NCBI RefSeq assembly: GCF_900143525.1
Contig: NZ_FREZ01000014.1
Span: 58,427 to 122,426 of the forward strand
Length of the DNA stretch: 64,000 bases
From: Ruegeria sp. Alg231-54
GTDB lineage: Bacteria; Pseudomonadota; Alphaproteobacteria; Rhodobacterales; Rhodobacteraceae
Reading direction: 5' to 3'
In this document: positions 44,804-54,553 of the stretch, piece after piece
Layout: every line of letters starts with the position of its first letter
How positions within the stretch are numbered: position 1 is the stretch's first letter
Notes under the pieces: model-generated
Seen by the model: the letters and a program-made list of their open reading frames with translations, nothing else
Database searches by the model: none
What the model was told of the DNA's origin: nothing
Made by a program: the position numbers and the translations under genes

Positions 44804-45390
44804 GGCACTGCTGCTACGAAATCCGCACTGGCATTGATCGCCTCTTCAAGCGCATGCCGATATTGCGTGCGCGGAATTTCGATCGCCCCCAGAGACGCCA
44901 GATGAGCGGTCAGAAACTGGGTGTCAAACAAGCGAAATCCGGTTTGGCGCAAGCGGTCCACAAGATAGGCCAGCGCGATTTTCGAAGCATCCTTTCGGCG
45001 GGAAAACATGCTTTCGCCGAAAAACGCCGCACCCAGCGTAACGCCATAAACGCCGCCGACTAGTGCGCCCTCATCCCAGACCTCCAGCGAATGGGCCCGG
45101 CCCGCGAGGTGGAGTTGTTGATAAAGGTGGCGCAATTCTGCATTGATCCAGGTGTCTGGCCGATCAGCGCAGCCATCGACCACTCCGGCAAAATCGCTGT
45201 TGATGCTGATGGAATAACCGGGCTTTCGAATGCGGCGTGCAAGGCTGCGCGAGATATGAAAGCCATCTAACGGAAAAACGCCACGAAACTTGGGATCGAC
45301 CCAGAACAGTTCCGGGTCATCGCGGTGTTCGGCCATCGGGAAAATTCCAATGGAATAGCCGTGTAGCAAAAGTTCCGGGGTCAGGCTCAT
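44758..45390 (-). CDS. aat: Leucyl/phenylalanyl-tRNA-protein transferase
   Basis: A 210-residue enzyme that adds Leu or Phe to the N-terminus of proteins starting with Arg or Lys, creating N-degrons read by ClpS-ClpAP. Family segments are YSIGIFPMAEHRDDPELFWVDPKFRGVFPLDGFHIS, the AHSLEVWDEGALVGGVYGVTLGAAFFGESMFS core, and FRLFDTQFLTAHLASLGA. Length is normal. The C-terminal 15 codons overlap DUF2155 on the other strand. It is 48 bp after accC on the same strand, consistent with co-transcription from accB. Confidence 0.96.
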   Translation of the reverse strand: MSLTPELLLHGYSIGIFPMAEHRDDPELFWVDPKFRGVFPLDGFHISRSLARRIRKPGYSISINSDFAGVVDGCADRPDTWINAELRHLYQQLHLAGRAHSLEVWDEGALVGGVYGVTLGAAFFGESMFSRRKDASKIALAYLVDRLRQTGFRLFDTQFLTAHLASLGAIEIPRTQYRHALEEAINASADFVAAVPQSPDAVIQRITQTS

Positions 45391-45438
45391 GCGCGATACC
45401 TAGGGACCAGAGCGCAAGCGCTCTCTGGTCCTGTGGTT

Positions 45439-46788
45439 TTATTGGGCCATATTCGCCGCAAGCCAGTGTTCCAGCCAGTGAATGTTGTACTCACCGTTGT
45501 GGATTTCCGGCTCTTGCAGCAATGCATGAAACAGCGGCACGGTTGTATCGATACCGTCCACGATCAGTTCGCCCAATGCGCGATCTAGTCGTGCCAGCGC
45601 TTCGGCCCGGTCGCGGCCATGTACGATCAACTTGGCAATCAGCGAGTCGTAATATGGTGGAATCGAATACCCATCATACAGCGCCGAATCCATCCGCACA
45701 CCCAGACCGCCGGGGGCATGAAAGGCCGAGATCCTGCCCGGACAGGGTGAGAAGTTTGGCAGCTTTTCTGCATTGATCCGGACCTCGATGGCGTGGCCGT
45801 TGATCACAAGATCGTCCTGACCAAACGACATCGGTTCGCTAGCTGCGACGAGAATTTGTTCGCGCACCAAATCGACGCCAAAGATGCCCTCGGTCACCGG
45901 GTGTTCTACCTGCAGGCGGGTGTTCATCTCGATGAAGTAGAACTCGCCGTTCTCATACAAGAACTCGATGGTTCCGGCGCCAATATAGTTGATCTTGGCC
46001 ACGGCGTCCGCGCAGACTTTACCGATCTTGGCGCGCTCTTCCGGGCTGATGCTGGGGCCGGGTGCCTCTTCAAACACCTTCTGGTGGCGGCGCTGCAGCG
46101 AGCAGTCGCGTTCGCCCAGATGCACAGCCTTGCCCTTGCCGTCGCCGAAGACCTGGATCTCGATATGGCGGGGCGTGGTCAGGTATTTCTCGATATAGAC
46201 CTCGTCATTGCCAAAGGCGGCTTTGCCCTCGGCGCGTGCGGTCATAAATGCGCTTTCCATCTCATCCGCGCTCATCGCGACTTTCATGCCGCGACCGCCG
46301 CCACCGGCGGTGGCTTTGATGATGACGGGGTAACCAAATTCCTCGCCGATTTTCTTGGCCGTCTCCAGATCGGGCACGCCGCCGTCCGAACCCGGAACAC
46401 AAGGCACACCCAGCGCCTTCATCGTGTCCTTGGCGGTGATCTTGTCGCCCATGACGCGGATGTGCTCGGCGGTGGGGCCGATAAAGGTGATGCCGTGGTC
46501 TTCGACGATCTGCACGAACTCGGCATTCTCGGACAGGAAGCCATAGCCGGGGTGGATCGCCTGCGCGCCAGTGATTTCACAAGCCGAGATGATCGCTGGC
46601 ACTGACAAGTAGCTTTGCGGGCTGGGCGGAGGGCCGATGCAGACCGATTCGTCCGCCATGCGCACATGCATCGCGTCGCTATCGGCGGTGGAGTGGACGG
46701 CGACCGTCTTAATCCCCATCTCGCGAGCAGCGCGGATGACCCGCAGGGCGATCTCGCCTCGGTTGGCAATTAGGATCTTGTCGAACAT
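45439..46788 (-). CDS. accC: Acetyl-CoA carboxylase biotin carboxylase subunit
   Basis: A 449-residue ATP-grasp enzyme that carboxylates the biotin on AccB using bicarbonate. Family marks are [20 protein letters not shown] at the N-terminus, the glycine-rich ATP loop [30 protein letters not shown], and [18 protein letters not shown] with the catalytic residues. It lies 9 bp after accB, the classic accB-accC operon; the carboxyltransferase subunits accA and accD are elsewhere. Complete and unbroken. Confidence 0.98.
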   Translation of the reverse strand: MFDKILIANRGEIALRVIRAAREMGIKTVAVHSTADSDAMHVRMADESVCIGPPPSPQSYLSVPAIISACEITGAQAIHPGYGFLSENAEFVQIVEDHGITFIGPTAEHIRVMGDKITAKDTMKALGVPCVPGSDGGVPDLETAKKIGEEFGYPVIIKATAGGGGRGMKVAMSADEMESAFMTARAEGKAAFGNDEVYIEKYLTTPRHIEIQVFGDGKGKAVHLGERDCSLQRRHQKVFEEAPGPSISPEERAKIGKVCADAVAKINYIGAGTIEFLYENGEFYFIEMNTRLQVEHPVTEGIFGVDLVREQILVAASEPMSFGQDDLVINGHAIEVRINAEKLPNFSPCPGRISAFHAPGGLGVRMDSALYDGYSIPPYYDSLIAKLIVHGRDRAEALARLDRALGELIVDGIDTTVPLFHALLQEPEIHNGEYNIHWLEHWLAANMAQ

Positions 46789-46797
46789 GGGACCGCC

Positions 46798-47289
46798 TTA
46801 CTCAACGATGACCAGAGGGGTGCCGAATTCTACCGCATCACCGTCACCGACCAGAATGCGTTTGATGGTTCCGGATTTGGGCGCGTGAATGTGGTTCATG
46901 GTTTTCATCGCTTCGACAATCAGCAGTGTGTCGCCTTCGGACACCGATGCACCGACGCTGATGAAGGAAGGTGCGCCCGGTTCGGGCTGCATATAAACGG
47001 TTCCAACCATGGGCGAGGTGACAGCGCCTGGGTGGCTGGCCGGATCTTCCTGTGCCGCTGGGGCTTCGACAGGTGCGGCGGCTGCTGCTACTGGTGCTGG
47101 TGCCGCTGCCGGTACGGCCATCTGAACAGGGGCGGGCGCGACCTGCGACATACGGCTGACGCGGACATTCAAACTGTCGTCGTCACCATATTCGCGCATG
47201 ACTTCCAGTTCGGTCAGGTCATTTTCGCGCAGCAGTTCGGCCAGTGCCTTGATGAATGCCACATCCGCTTCGTGTTTGGTATCTGTCAT
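46798..47289 (-). CDS. accB: Acetyl-CoA carboxylase biotin carboxyl carrier protein
   Basis: A 163-residue BCCP. A helical N-terminal region is followed by an Ala/Pro-rich linker (residues 52-80) and the biotinyl domain, with biotin attached to K129 in VEAMKTMN. The thumb-containing segment [17 protein letters not shown] is as in other AccB proteins. It carries carboxyl-biotin from AccC to the carboxyltransferase in fatty-acid synthesis. It starts the accB-accC transcript; autoregulation, known in enterobacteria, cannot be read from this sequence. Confidence 0.97.
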   Translation of the reverse strand: MTDTKHEADVAFIKALAELLRENDLTELEVMREYGDDDSLNVRVSRMSQVAPAPVQMAVPAAAPAPVAAAAAPVEAPAAQEDPASHPGAVTSPMVGTVYMQPEPGAPSFISVGASVSEGDTLLIVEAMKTMNHIHAPKSGTIKRILVGDGDAVEFGTPLVIVE

Positions 47290-47439
47290 GAGTGTCCTCG
47301 ACGGTTCCCCTTTGGCCCGTCTGTTCTCGCGGGCTTTGGTCTGATTACGCAGCGTTATAAGCTATGCGCACGGTCATGAAAAGCGCAGTCTCGGCATGTC
47401 AGATGGGGGTTTTGCCCAATATTTCGAGGGGGAAACGGA

Positions 47440-47976
47440 TTAAAGGGGCATGCCTGAGAGTTTTGCCACAAGTTCCGGTAGTTTGCGTGCGCCGAACTTC
47501 TCTAGCAAACGGGCGCGGTAAGCCTCGATCGTGCGATAACTCAGCCCCAGCTCGACGCCGATTTCCTTGGCGGACAGACCGCGGCAGGACATGATCGCAA
47601 CTTCGCGTTCGCGGGTTGTCAGTTCGACCAGCGGACGGTCTTCTGAGATGTCGGAAAAGCTCCAGATGCCATGGCGAAACGGGTCGTCCGGTGTCAGGGA
47701 TCGTCCGCGTGCACGGCACCAAAACAGGTCACCGTCGCGACGGCGCATAACCCGTTCGTCTGTGTAATATCCTGTGTCCTGCATCGCTTTCAGGCCGCGC
47801 TGTCCGATCCTCTCCCAATCCGCGACCGACGGGTAGAGGTGCAGCAGAGGCATATTACGATACTCTGCCTCCTCGCCGCCAAAGGTGCGGGCAAATTGCA
47901 GATTGCAGCGTCGGATGATGCGGTTTTCCAACTCGACCAATCCGATGGGGGCATATTCGAAAGCTGGATCGCTCAT
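47440..47976 (-). CDS. PAS-LuxR transcriptional regulator
   Basis: A 178-residue regulator. Residues 1-110 look like a PAS sensor (FEYAPIGLVELENRIIRRCNLQFARTFG...RRRDGDLFWCRARGRSL), and the C-terminal LuxR-type helix-turn-helix is LTTREREVAIMSCRGLSAKEIGVELGLSYRTIEAYRARLLEKF. There is no receiver or autoinducer domain, so the PAS domain is the likely sensor. The start at 47976 is chosen for the PAS boundary; the ribosome site is weak, and an upstream ATG at 48072 would add a cysteine-rich stretch without support. It is divergent from the ScfR gene. Confidence 0.82.
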   Translation of the reverse strand: MSDPAFEYAPIGLVELENRIIRRCNLQFARTFGGEEAEYRNMPLLHLYPSVADWERIGQRGLKAMQDTGYYTDERVMRRRDGDLFWCRARGRSLTPDDPFRHGIWSFSDISEDRPLVELTTREREVAIMSCRGLSAKEIGVELGLSYRTIEAYRARLLEKFGARKLPELVAKLSGMPL

Positions 47977-48180
47977 CCGGCTATCGTGCAAGGAATTCGG
48001 GAAAATTAGAAGAGGGTGGATGCAGATTTGGCAGATTGGGCACCGATTGGTGGGGTGGAAGGTAAGGGCCATCCGTAATTACAGTTGTGAATGCTGTAAA
48101 CGGACTATGAAAAATGGCCATTAAGCTTTAGAAATTTAATGGGAGTTTTGAAAAGACTGGATCAATTTGGGTGATGGAAC

Positions 48181-49476
48181 ATGCGCGACACGCTGACGGG
48201 TAGCCGCATTCGCGAGCGACGCCAAATCTCAGGTTTGCGGCAGGCCGAGCTTGCGCGGCAGGTTGGAATTTCGGCGTCTTACTTGAATCTGATCGAACAC
48301 AATCGCCGTCGGATCGGGGGCAAGCTGCTGGTGGATATCGCCAATGCGCTGTCTGTTGAACCTTCGCTTCTCACCCAAGGGATTGAGGCTACGCTGATTT
48401 CGGCGCTGCGCGAGGCTGCTGCAGATGCGGTTGGACAACAGGCCGAAGTGGACGCGCTGGAAGAGTTCGCAGGCCGGTTTCCCGGGTGGGCCGGAGTTCT
48501 GGCGCAGATGCACCGCCGGGTCGTCTCGCTTGAGCGCACGGTTGAAACCCTGTCCGACCGACTGACGCATGATCCACATCTTGCCGCGTCGATGCACGAG
48601 GTGCTGTCCACGGCCGCTGCCATTCGTTCAACGGCAGCGATTCTGGCCGACACGCAGGAAATCGAGCCCGAGTGGCGCGATCGGTTCCACCGCAACCTAC
48701 ACCAGGATGCCGAACGGCTGGCCGACAGTTCCAAGTCTCTGGTGGCATATTTGGATGATTCTGAGGCCGCGGATGACCGTCGTGGTGTGCCCTCGGAGGA
48801 TGCTGAGGCTTTTTTTCAGGCCAACAGCCACCATTTCCCGCAGATCGAAGCAGGTGGAAGCAGTGCGGACATTGACCTGAGCGCGATTGAATCGGCGGCA
48901 GCGCGGACTGTGACCAAGGGATATCTGGATACCTACGCCACAGATGTCAGAGCCATGCCCCTGGACGACGTCCAGAAGGCGCTGACCGAGGCCGAGCCTG
49001 ATCCGCTGGCTCTGGCCGCACGGTTTTCAGTAGATATTCCGACAGTCCTGCGGCGGCTGGCGACATTGCCAGAAAGATATCTGGGGCGGCCAACCGGGCT
49101 TGTGGTCTGTGACGCGTCGGGCAGTATCCTGTTCAGCAAATCCGTGCCGGGTTTCGCCATGCCACGCTTTGGCGAAGCCTGCCCGTTCTGGCCCGTCTTT
49201 CAGGCGCTGAACAGACCATTGGTTCCGATCCGCAAACGCGTTGTGCAATTGGGGCGAACGGCGGCCGAGTTCGACTGCTATGCCTACGCGTGGCCGCAGG
49301 CGGTTTCAGGATATGATGATGCGCCGGCCTATCATTCAGTCATGCTTGTCCGAGCGGTGGAAGAGGGGGCTCCGAGCGCGCAATCCGTGACCCGGGTCGG
49401 CCCAAGCTGCCGGGTCTGCCCGAATGACGCTTGCGCATCGCGCCGCGAGCCGTCGATTTTGAGCGAAGGTTTTTGA
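48181..49476 (+). CDS. Short-chain fatty acyl-CoA regulator (ScfR/RamB-like)
   Basis: A 431-residue regulator with an N-terminal XRE helix-turn-helix (RERRQISGLRQAELARQVGISASYLNLIEHNRR) and the DUF2083 C-terminal domain ending in a cysteine-rich segment (GPSCRVCPNDACASRREPSIL). Relatives include RamB of actinobacteria and PrpC/ScfR-type activators of propionate and acetate metabolism that sense acyl-CoA. The middle third is helical (residues 75-200). It leads a run of co-oriented genes ending in a transporter-kinase. TGGGTGATGGAAC precedes the ATG; the divergent PAS-LuxR gene shares the 204-bp control region. Confidence 0.88.
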   Translation: MRDTLTGSRIRERRQISGLRQAELARQVGISASYLNLIEHNRRRIGGKLLVDIANALSVEPSLLTQGIEATLISALREAAADAVGQQAEVDALEEFAGRFPGWAGVLAQMHRRVVSLERTVETLSDRLTHDPHLAASMHEVLSTAAAIRSTAAILADTQEIEPEWRDRFHRNLHQDAERLADSSKSLVAYLDDSEAADDRRGVPSEDAEAFFQANSHHFPQIEAGGSSADIDLSAIESAAARTVTKGYLDTYATDVRAMPLDDVQKALTEAEPDPLALAARFSVDIPTVLRRLATLPERYLGRPTGLVVCDASGSILFSKSVPGFAMPRFGEACPFWPVFQALNRPLVPIRKRVVQLGRTAAEFDCYAYAWPQAVSGYDDAPAYHSVMLVRAVEEGAPSAQSVTRVGPSCRVCPNDACASRREPSILSEGF

Positions 49477-49552
49477 CAGTTTCCTGACAGAGGGCTTAAG
49501 CTGACGCCGACAGGTTCACGGACGGAATCTGTCATGGGGAGGGATGAAACAT

Positions 49553-49933
49553 ATGAGCCGTAAGGTTCTGTTAATTGAGGATGAGCCTAACATTGCTGAG
49601 GCCATTCGATTTTTGCTGACCCGCGAGGGATGGCATGTTGAAACGCACGCAGAAGGGTCGGATGCGATAGAAGTCATCCAGGGCGCAAATCCTGATCTGG
49701 TCATACTGGACGTTATGCTGCCCGGCAAAAGCGGGATGGAGATTTTGCGCAACCTGCGCCAGCTTGAGGGCATGCAGCATTTGCCCGTTTTGATGCTGAC
49801 CGCGCGCGGGCAATCGCGCGACCGGGAAATGGCCGAAAATGCCGGGGTCAGCCGCTTTATGACCAAGCCCTTTTCCAACGCCGAAGTACTGACAGCTGTG
49901 CGAGACTTGCACGCGCAGGCAACACGGTCATGA
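49553..49933 (+). CDS. Single-domain response regulator
   Basis: A 126-residue receiver domain without an output domain. Acidic pocket D10/E11, phosphoacceptor D53 in ILDVMLPG, T83 in MLTARG and K105 in MTKPFS are all in place. GGAGGG lies nine bases before the ATG at 49553, preferred over an ATG at 49544 that directly abuts it. It overlaps the next gene by 4 bp and is probably the partner of the kinase encoded 300 bp downstream. Output must be through protein contact. Confidence 0.93.
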   Translation: MSRKVLLIEDEPNIAEAIRFLLTREGWHVETHAEGSDAIEVIQGANPDLVILDVMLPGKSGMEILRNLRQLEGMQHLPVLMLTARGQSRDREMAENAGVSRFMTKPFSNAEVLTAVRDLHAQATRS

Positions 49934-50232
49934 ACTCGGGCGAAGATCGTAAACCCCAAGGGGTCCGGCCTTCGCTATTTCTCGAGCGTCAGAGTTATCG
50001 CCGCCGCAGGTTGATGGATGCCGCGCGTCTTTTGCCCATTCTGGGGGGCGCTCTTGTTGCCATTCCGCTGCTCTGGCCAAGCCAAGGCTCATCTGAAGAT
50101 GGTGTGCCGCTGTCTTCAGCAATTCTGTATATCTTCACGTGCTGGGCTTTGCTGATCGTAATCAGTCTGATCTTTGGATTTGCAGCCAGACGAATGGTTG
50201 TAAGTGACGATGCCGAGGCAGAGTCGGATTGA
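49930..50232 (+). CDS. Small two-helix membrane protein
   Basis: A 100-residue protein with a basic N-terminal segment (RPSLFLERQSYRRRRLMDAARL) and two hydrophobic helices (LLPILGGALVAIPLLW and SSAILYIFTCWALLIVISLIFGFAAR), ending in an acidic tail. Both its start (ATGA with the receiver) and its stop (TGATG with the kinase) overlap neighbours, so it is translated as part of the signalling operon. Similar small proteins accompany SLC5-type symporters as accessory subunits; that role here is an inference. Confidence 0.8.
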   Translation: MNSGEDRKPQGVRPSLFLERQSYRRRRLMDAARLLPILGGALVAIPLLWPSQGSSEDGVPLSSAILYIFTCWALLIVISLIFGFAARRMVVSDDAEAESD

Positions 50233-52910
50233 TGGCCACATTAAACGTTCTGATCCTGGTTTGCCTCGGCTATGTCGTTCTGTTGTTCGGGGTGGCTTTT
50301 GCCGCTGACCGGATGGCGGCCGCTGGCCGAGGGGCGTGGTTGCGGTCTCCGCTAATCTATACATTGTCGCTGTCGATCTATTGCACGGCCTGGACCTTTT
50401 ATGGCGCGGTCGGAAATGCTGCGCGGTCCGGGTTGGAATTTGTCACGATCTATCTTGGCCCGACGCTGGTAATGCTCAGCTGGTGGTGGGGTTTGCGCAA
50501 GCTCGTGCGGGTCGGACGCACCCAGCGGGTAACATCCATCGCAGACCTGATTTCGTCGCGATATGGAAAATCCAACACGCTGGCCATTTGCGTGACCATT
50601 CTGGCCGTATTGGGTGGAACGCCTTACATCGCGTTGCAATTGCAATCCATTACCCTGTCTTTTTCCATCTTTGCCGAGGCTGATCCCTCGGGCCTCTACC
50701 GAGAAGGTTCCAGTGTGTTTTGGGTGGCTGCGGGCCTGGCGGTATTTGCGATCCTTTTTGGTACTCGAAACCTGGACGCGAATGAGCGTCACCACGGCGT
50801 TGTCACCGCCATTGCGTTGGAATCGGTCGTCAAACTGTTCGCCTTGCTTGCGGTCGGCGTCTTCGTTGTTTGGGGCGTTGCGGGTGGGATTGGCCCGATG
50901 ATGGATCGCATCGATGCTTCAGAAATCGGGCAATGGAATGTGGATGCCGGGCGTTGGACGACCTTCATCTTCCTCTCGGCCGCCGCTTTCATCTGTTTAC
51001 CGCGAATGTTTCAGGTGATGGTGGTTGAGAACGCGGATGAGGGGCACCTGAGAACCGCTGCCTGGGCTTTCCCGTTATATCTGCTGTTGATGAGCCTGTT
51101 TGTGGTGCCCATCGCCGTCGTGGGGCTGGATTTGATGCCCGAAGGCTCGAACCCAGACCTGTTCGTGCTGACGGTGCCCTTGTCGCAGGGCAACGACTGG
51201 CTGGCGATGCTGTCGTTTATCGGCGGGTTTTCCTCGGCCACGTCTATGGTCATCGTGACGGCAATGGCGCTGTCGACCATGGTGTCGAACCATCTGGTCA
51301 TGCCGATCTGGCTGAGCACGCAAGGGGGCGCGGGTTCGGTCTCGGGTGATGTGCGTAACGTGGTGCTGATGGCGCGGCGAGTGTCCATCGCGGTCATCAT
51401 GGCGCTGGGCTACTATTACTACCGCTTGTCGGGCGGTGGGGCTGCACTGGCGTCGATCGGACTGGTGGCCTTTGCGGGCATTTCCCAGATCCTGCCAGCG
51501 CTGGTTGGTGGGTTGTTCTGGCGTGGGGCCACGAGAACCGGGGCGTTGGTTGGGCTGACGGTTGGTTTTGTGCTGTGGATTTACACCTTGTTACTACCGG
51601 GGATGGGCGGCGCAATAATGCCCGACTCGGTATTGCAAAACGGCCCCTTCGGGTGGGGCTGGCTGCGTCCACGGGCCCTGTTCGGGATCGAAGGAATGGA
51701 CCCCATGGTCCACTCGGTTATGTGGTCATTGGCGTTGAACACGGCTGCATTCTGCGCCGCGTCCCTGCTGAGCTTTCCCAGCCCGTTGGAGCGTCTTCAG
51801 GGTGCGCAGTTCGTCAATGTTTTTGACCACTCGGTCTCACCGGCTGGCTGGACCGGGTCGGTGGCGCAAAGCGAAGACCTGATGATCATGACACAGCGCA
51901 TTCTGGGCTCTGGCCCGGCGCAGGAGTTCTTTCAGCACGAAGCCGAAGCACAGGGTGGACGGACAAGCCTGCCGGAACCTACGCCGGGATTTTTGGAAAG
52001 ACTGGAACGTGAACTGAGCGGCTCGGTCGGCGCGGCCACCGCCCATGCGATGATCGGGCAGATTGTCGGTGGATCGTCCGTTTCGGTTGAGGACTTGCTT
52101 GCAGTGGCTGATGAGTCGGCGGAACTGTTGGAGTATTCCAGCCAGCTTGAGGCCAAATCCGCCGAGCTCAGCCGAACCGCGCGCCAACTGCGTGAGGCGA
52201 ATACCAAGCTGACGCAGATCTCCGAACAAAAAGACGGTTTCCTCAGTCAGGTCAGCCATGAACTTCGGACGCCGATGACCTCAATCCGGGCCTTTTCCGA
52301 GATCATGCGCGATACGGATGGTTTGAGTGCCGAAGAGCAAACGCGCTATGCCGCGATTATCCATGATGAGGCGCTACGGCTGACACGCCTGCTGGACGAT
52401 TTGCTGGACCTGAGCGTTCTGGAAAGCGGTCGTGTGAGCCTGAATATGGGTGGGGATACCCTTGGTTCGATCCTGGATCGGGCGGTCTCAAGCTCATTGG
52501 CGGGGTCGCATCCAAAACTAAGGATTCGCCGCTCGCGACCGTCCGAGCGTATTCCGCTAAACACTGATCTTGATCGGTTGGGCCAGGTCTTTATCAATCT
52601 GATTTCGAACGCGCAGAAATACTGCGACGCGGATGAACCCGTTCTGACCATCTCGGCCCATGATGTCGGGGGCCAGGTCGTCATTGATTTCACCGATAAC
52701 GGCAGTGGCATCCCACCCGAAGCGCAATCGATGGTGTTCGAAAAGTTTGCCCGTGTCGGTGGGGACAAGGCGGGTGGCGCCGGTCTGGGGCTGGCGATCT
52801 GCCGCGAGATCATGCAGCGTCTGGGCGGCGAGATCAGTTATCTTCCCGGGCAGGGCGGCGCGGCCTTTCGCGTCCGCCTTCCGCTGGCGCACCGGCAAGC
52901 TGCGCAATAA
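50232..52910 (+). CDS. SLC5/SSS transporter fused to a sensor histidine kinase (CrbS-like)
   Basis: An 892-residue hybrid. Residues 1-500 form about thirteen membrane spans of the sodium:solute symporter family (TAWTFYGAVGNAARSG, TSIADLISSRYGKSN, FIGGFSSATSMVIV, AGISQILPALVGGLFWRGATRTGA). After a coiled linker, the kinase follows: H676 in the H box QVSHELRTPMTS, then N box FINLISNAQKYCD, G1 DNGSGIPP and G2 GAGLGLAIC. CrbS-type proteins control acetate use by coupling transport to signalling. The initiator ATG overlaps the previous stop. With the receiver and small membrane protein it makes a complete operon beside ScfR. Confidence 0.95.
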   Translation: MATLNVLILVCLGYVVLLFGVAFAADRMAAAGRGAWLRSPLIYTLSLSIYCTAWTFYGAVGNAARSGLEFVTIYLGPTLVMLSWWWGLRKLVRVGRTQRVTSIADLISSRYGKSNTLAICVTILAVLGGTPYIALQLQSITLSFSIFAEADPSGLYREGSSVFWVAAGLAVFAILFGTRNLDANERHHGVVTAIALESVVKLFALLAVGVFVVWGVAGGIGPMMDRIDASEIGQWNVDAGRWTTFIFLSAAAFICLPRMFQVMVVENADEGHLRTAAWAFPLYLLLMSLFVVPIAVVGLDLMPEGSNPDLFVLTVPLSQGNDWLAMLSFIGGFSSATSMVIVTAMALSTMVSNHLVMPIWLSTQGGAGSVSGDVRNVVLMARRVSIAVIMALGYYYYRLSGGGAALASIGLVAFAGISQILPALVGGLFWRGATRTGALVGLTVGFVLWIYTLLLPGMGGAIMPDSVLQNGPFGWGWLRPRALFGIEGMDPMVHSVMWSLALNTAAFCAASLLSFPSPLERLQGAQFVNVFDHSVSPAGWTGSVAQSEDLMIMTQRILGSGPAQEFFQHEAEAQGGRTSLPEPTPGFLERLERELSGSVGAATAHAMIGQIVGGSSVSVEDLLAVADESAELLEYSSQLEAKSAELSRTARQLREANTKLTQISEQKDGFLSQVSHELRTPMTSIRAFSEIMRDTDGLSAEEQTRYAAIIHDEALRLTRLLDDLLDLSVLESGRVSLNMGGDTLGSILDRAVSSSLAGSHPKLRIRRSRPSERIPLNTDLDRLGQVFINLISNAQKYCDADEPVLTISAHDVGGQVVIDFTDNGSGIPPEAQSMVFEKFARVGGDKAGGAGLGLAICREIMQRLGGEISYLPGQGGAAFRVRLPLAHRQAAQ

Positions 52911-52987
52911 TGCGAACATAAAGACATTGGTAACCCGCCTCGGGTTAGACCGGATACCAGATTCAGAAACTCAAATCGGTATCGGGC

Positions 52988-54094
52988 ATGACGCAGTCTG
53001 TCAGCACAGCTTTGGCGCGCAAACTTTCGGCAGGACAAGAGGAACAAGGTGAAAAGCCGCGTTCCGTTCTTCGTGCCCTGCGACTGGCCTTTGCGCGAAC
53101 GGCAGGGGATCGGTTTCAGCTGCCGTTATCGGTGATCGGTGCAAGACAGTCTCTCAAAGCTCAGGACACGCTGGCCGAGGTGGTTGATGCGGACTGGATG
53201 CTGTTGCGCCTAGGCAACGCGGACGGGATGTCCGCTGCGATTTGCGCGGATATGGGGGTCGTGTCAGCGATCGTGCAAGTGCAGACAATTGGTGAAGTTA
53301 TGCCGAGCCCGCCAACAGCGCGGGAGTACACAGATACGGATGCAGCAATGGTGGCACCGCTGGTCGAAGACGCTTTGACCAGGGCCGTCGCGCTGGTCGA
53401 TACAGCCGCCGATCAATCCAGTCTTGCCGGTTATGAATTCCGGGCGCGGATGGCGGATCTGCGTTCATTGTCGCTGGCTATGGTCGAAGACGCATATCGC
53501 GTGTTTGACCTGACGGTAGAACTTGGCGGCGGGCTACGACAGGGGCAGATCACAGTGCTGTTGCCCGATACACCGTCAGAGCAGGGGGCCGATGATGAAA
53601 TTCAAGTTGCTGCCGGCCCGAAGCTTGAGCAAGCGTCGGGGGGTGTCCGGGCCGAGTTGAATACGGTAATCGGCAGGATGTCAGTGCCATTGGCAACCCT
53701 GTCCGGGCTGTCAGTTGGGGACGTTCTACCGTTGACCGGATCACGGCTGGATCGTGCGGAAATCCTGACAATTGGTCGAACGCGGGCTGCAATTGGACGT
53801 TTGGGACAATGCGGGGGAATGCGCGCAGTACGGTTGAACGAATGTGCTTCGGCTGCGGCGTTGGAGCAAGCTGAAATGCCCGAGTTTCTGGAAGCGCAAA
53901 GCAACGCGCCCGTTCCAGACGCTCTGAAAGATCCGATGCCAATCGATCCTACACTTGAGGTCATGCCAATGGATGCAGTGGCATTGAACGAATTGGAGGG
54001 CGATCTGGGCTTTGGCAGCCCGGATCAGATGGCGGTCGAAATTTCGCAACTGGCAGGTCTGACGGGATTGGACGACATTGCTGACCCAACCTAA
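52988..54094 (+). CDS. FliM/FliN-family (SpoA) protein outside any flagellar cluster
   Basis: A 368-residue protein. Residues 245-315 have the SpoA surface-presentation pattern (VIGRMSVPLATLSGLSVGDVLPLTGSRLDRAEILTIGRTRAAIGRLGQCGGMRAVRL), as in the C-terminal domains of FliM, FliN and type III secretion SctQ. The N-terminal 200 residues have no clear similarity to the CheY-binding part of FliM, and the last 80 are acidic. Rhodobacterales carry such orphan SpoA proteins; role unknown, possibly motor tuning. It follows the transporter-kinase by 77 bp. Confidence 0.8.
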   Translation: MTQSVSTALARKLSAGQEEQGEKPRSVLRALRLAFARTAGDRFQLPLSVIGARQSLKAQDTLAEVVDADWMLLRLGNADGMSAAICADMGVVSAIVQVQTIGEVMPSPPTAREYTDTDAAMVAPLVEDALTRAVALVDTAADQSSLAGYEFRARMADLRSLSLAMVEDAYRVFDLTVELGGGLRQGQITVLLPDTPSEQGADDEIQVAAGPKLEQASGGVRAELNTVIGRMSVPLATLSGLSVGDVLPLTGSRLDRAEILTIGRTRAAIGRLGQCGGMRAVRLNECASAAALEQAEMPEFLEAQSNAPVPDALKDPMPIDPTLEVMPMDAVALNELEGDLGFGSPDQMAVEISQLAGLTGLDDIADPT

Positions 54095-54112
54095 CCTGAT
54101 TGCAAAAGGTCC

Positions 54113-54544
54113 TTAGCCGTCAGAACCGCGCATATGCTCAAGCGCGGGGCGCAGGTTGTCCAGCATATAACCGGCTTTGGTTGTGGCCTCGAGGATCTCA
54201 TCCGCGCTCATGTGGTCGCACTGACCCAAAGCCCAAACCACTGAGCAGCGGGTGCCCGATGCGCAATAGGCTAAAACGGGGCCAGAGCAGCTTTCAGCCA
54301 ATTCTCGTTGCAGGGCAACATTGCCGGGCGTCATGGTCTGGTGGGTCAGTTCCAGAACCTCATATTCCATCCCGGCTGCCCGGACGGCCTGTCCGATTGC
54401 ATCCGACTGCATGGTTGGTGGAACTTCCGTATTGGGACGGTTGCAGATGACCTTAACGAAACCAGCTGCGGCGATGGCTGGGACGTCCTCGACCGTGATT
54501 TGGGGCGAGACGGCATAGCGGGGGGTTATTGGTCGAATCTCCAT
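54113..54544 (-). CDS. TIGR01244-family sulfur transferase (Blh N-terminal-like)
   Basis: A 143-residue protein of the DUF442/beta-lactamase-hydrolase-like phosphatase family, a dual-specificity-phosphatase fold that acts as a sulfurtransferase. The active loop is CASGTR at C94-R99 in VLAYCASGTRC. In other alphaproteobacteria it is fused to, or encoded with, a persulfide dioxygenase and moves sulfane sulfur from glutathione persulfide. It is the last gene of a four-gene operon (persulfide dioxygenase, two YeeE-type proteins, this one), each close to the next. Confidence 0.88.
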   Translation of the reverse strand: MEIRPITPRYAVSPQITVEDVPAIAAAGFVKVICNRPNTEVPPTMQSDAIGQAVRAAGMEYEVLELTHQTMTPGNVALQRELAESCSGPVLAYCASGTRCSVVWALGQCDHMSADEILEATTKAGYMLDNLRPALEHMRGSDG

Positions 54545-54553
54545 GGCAATTGC

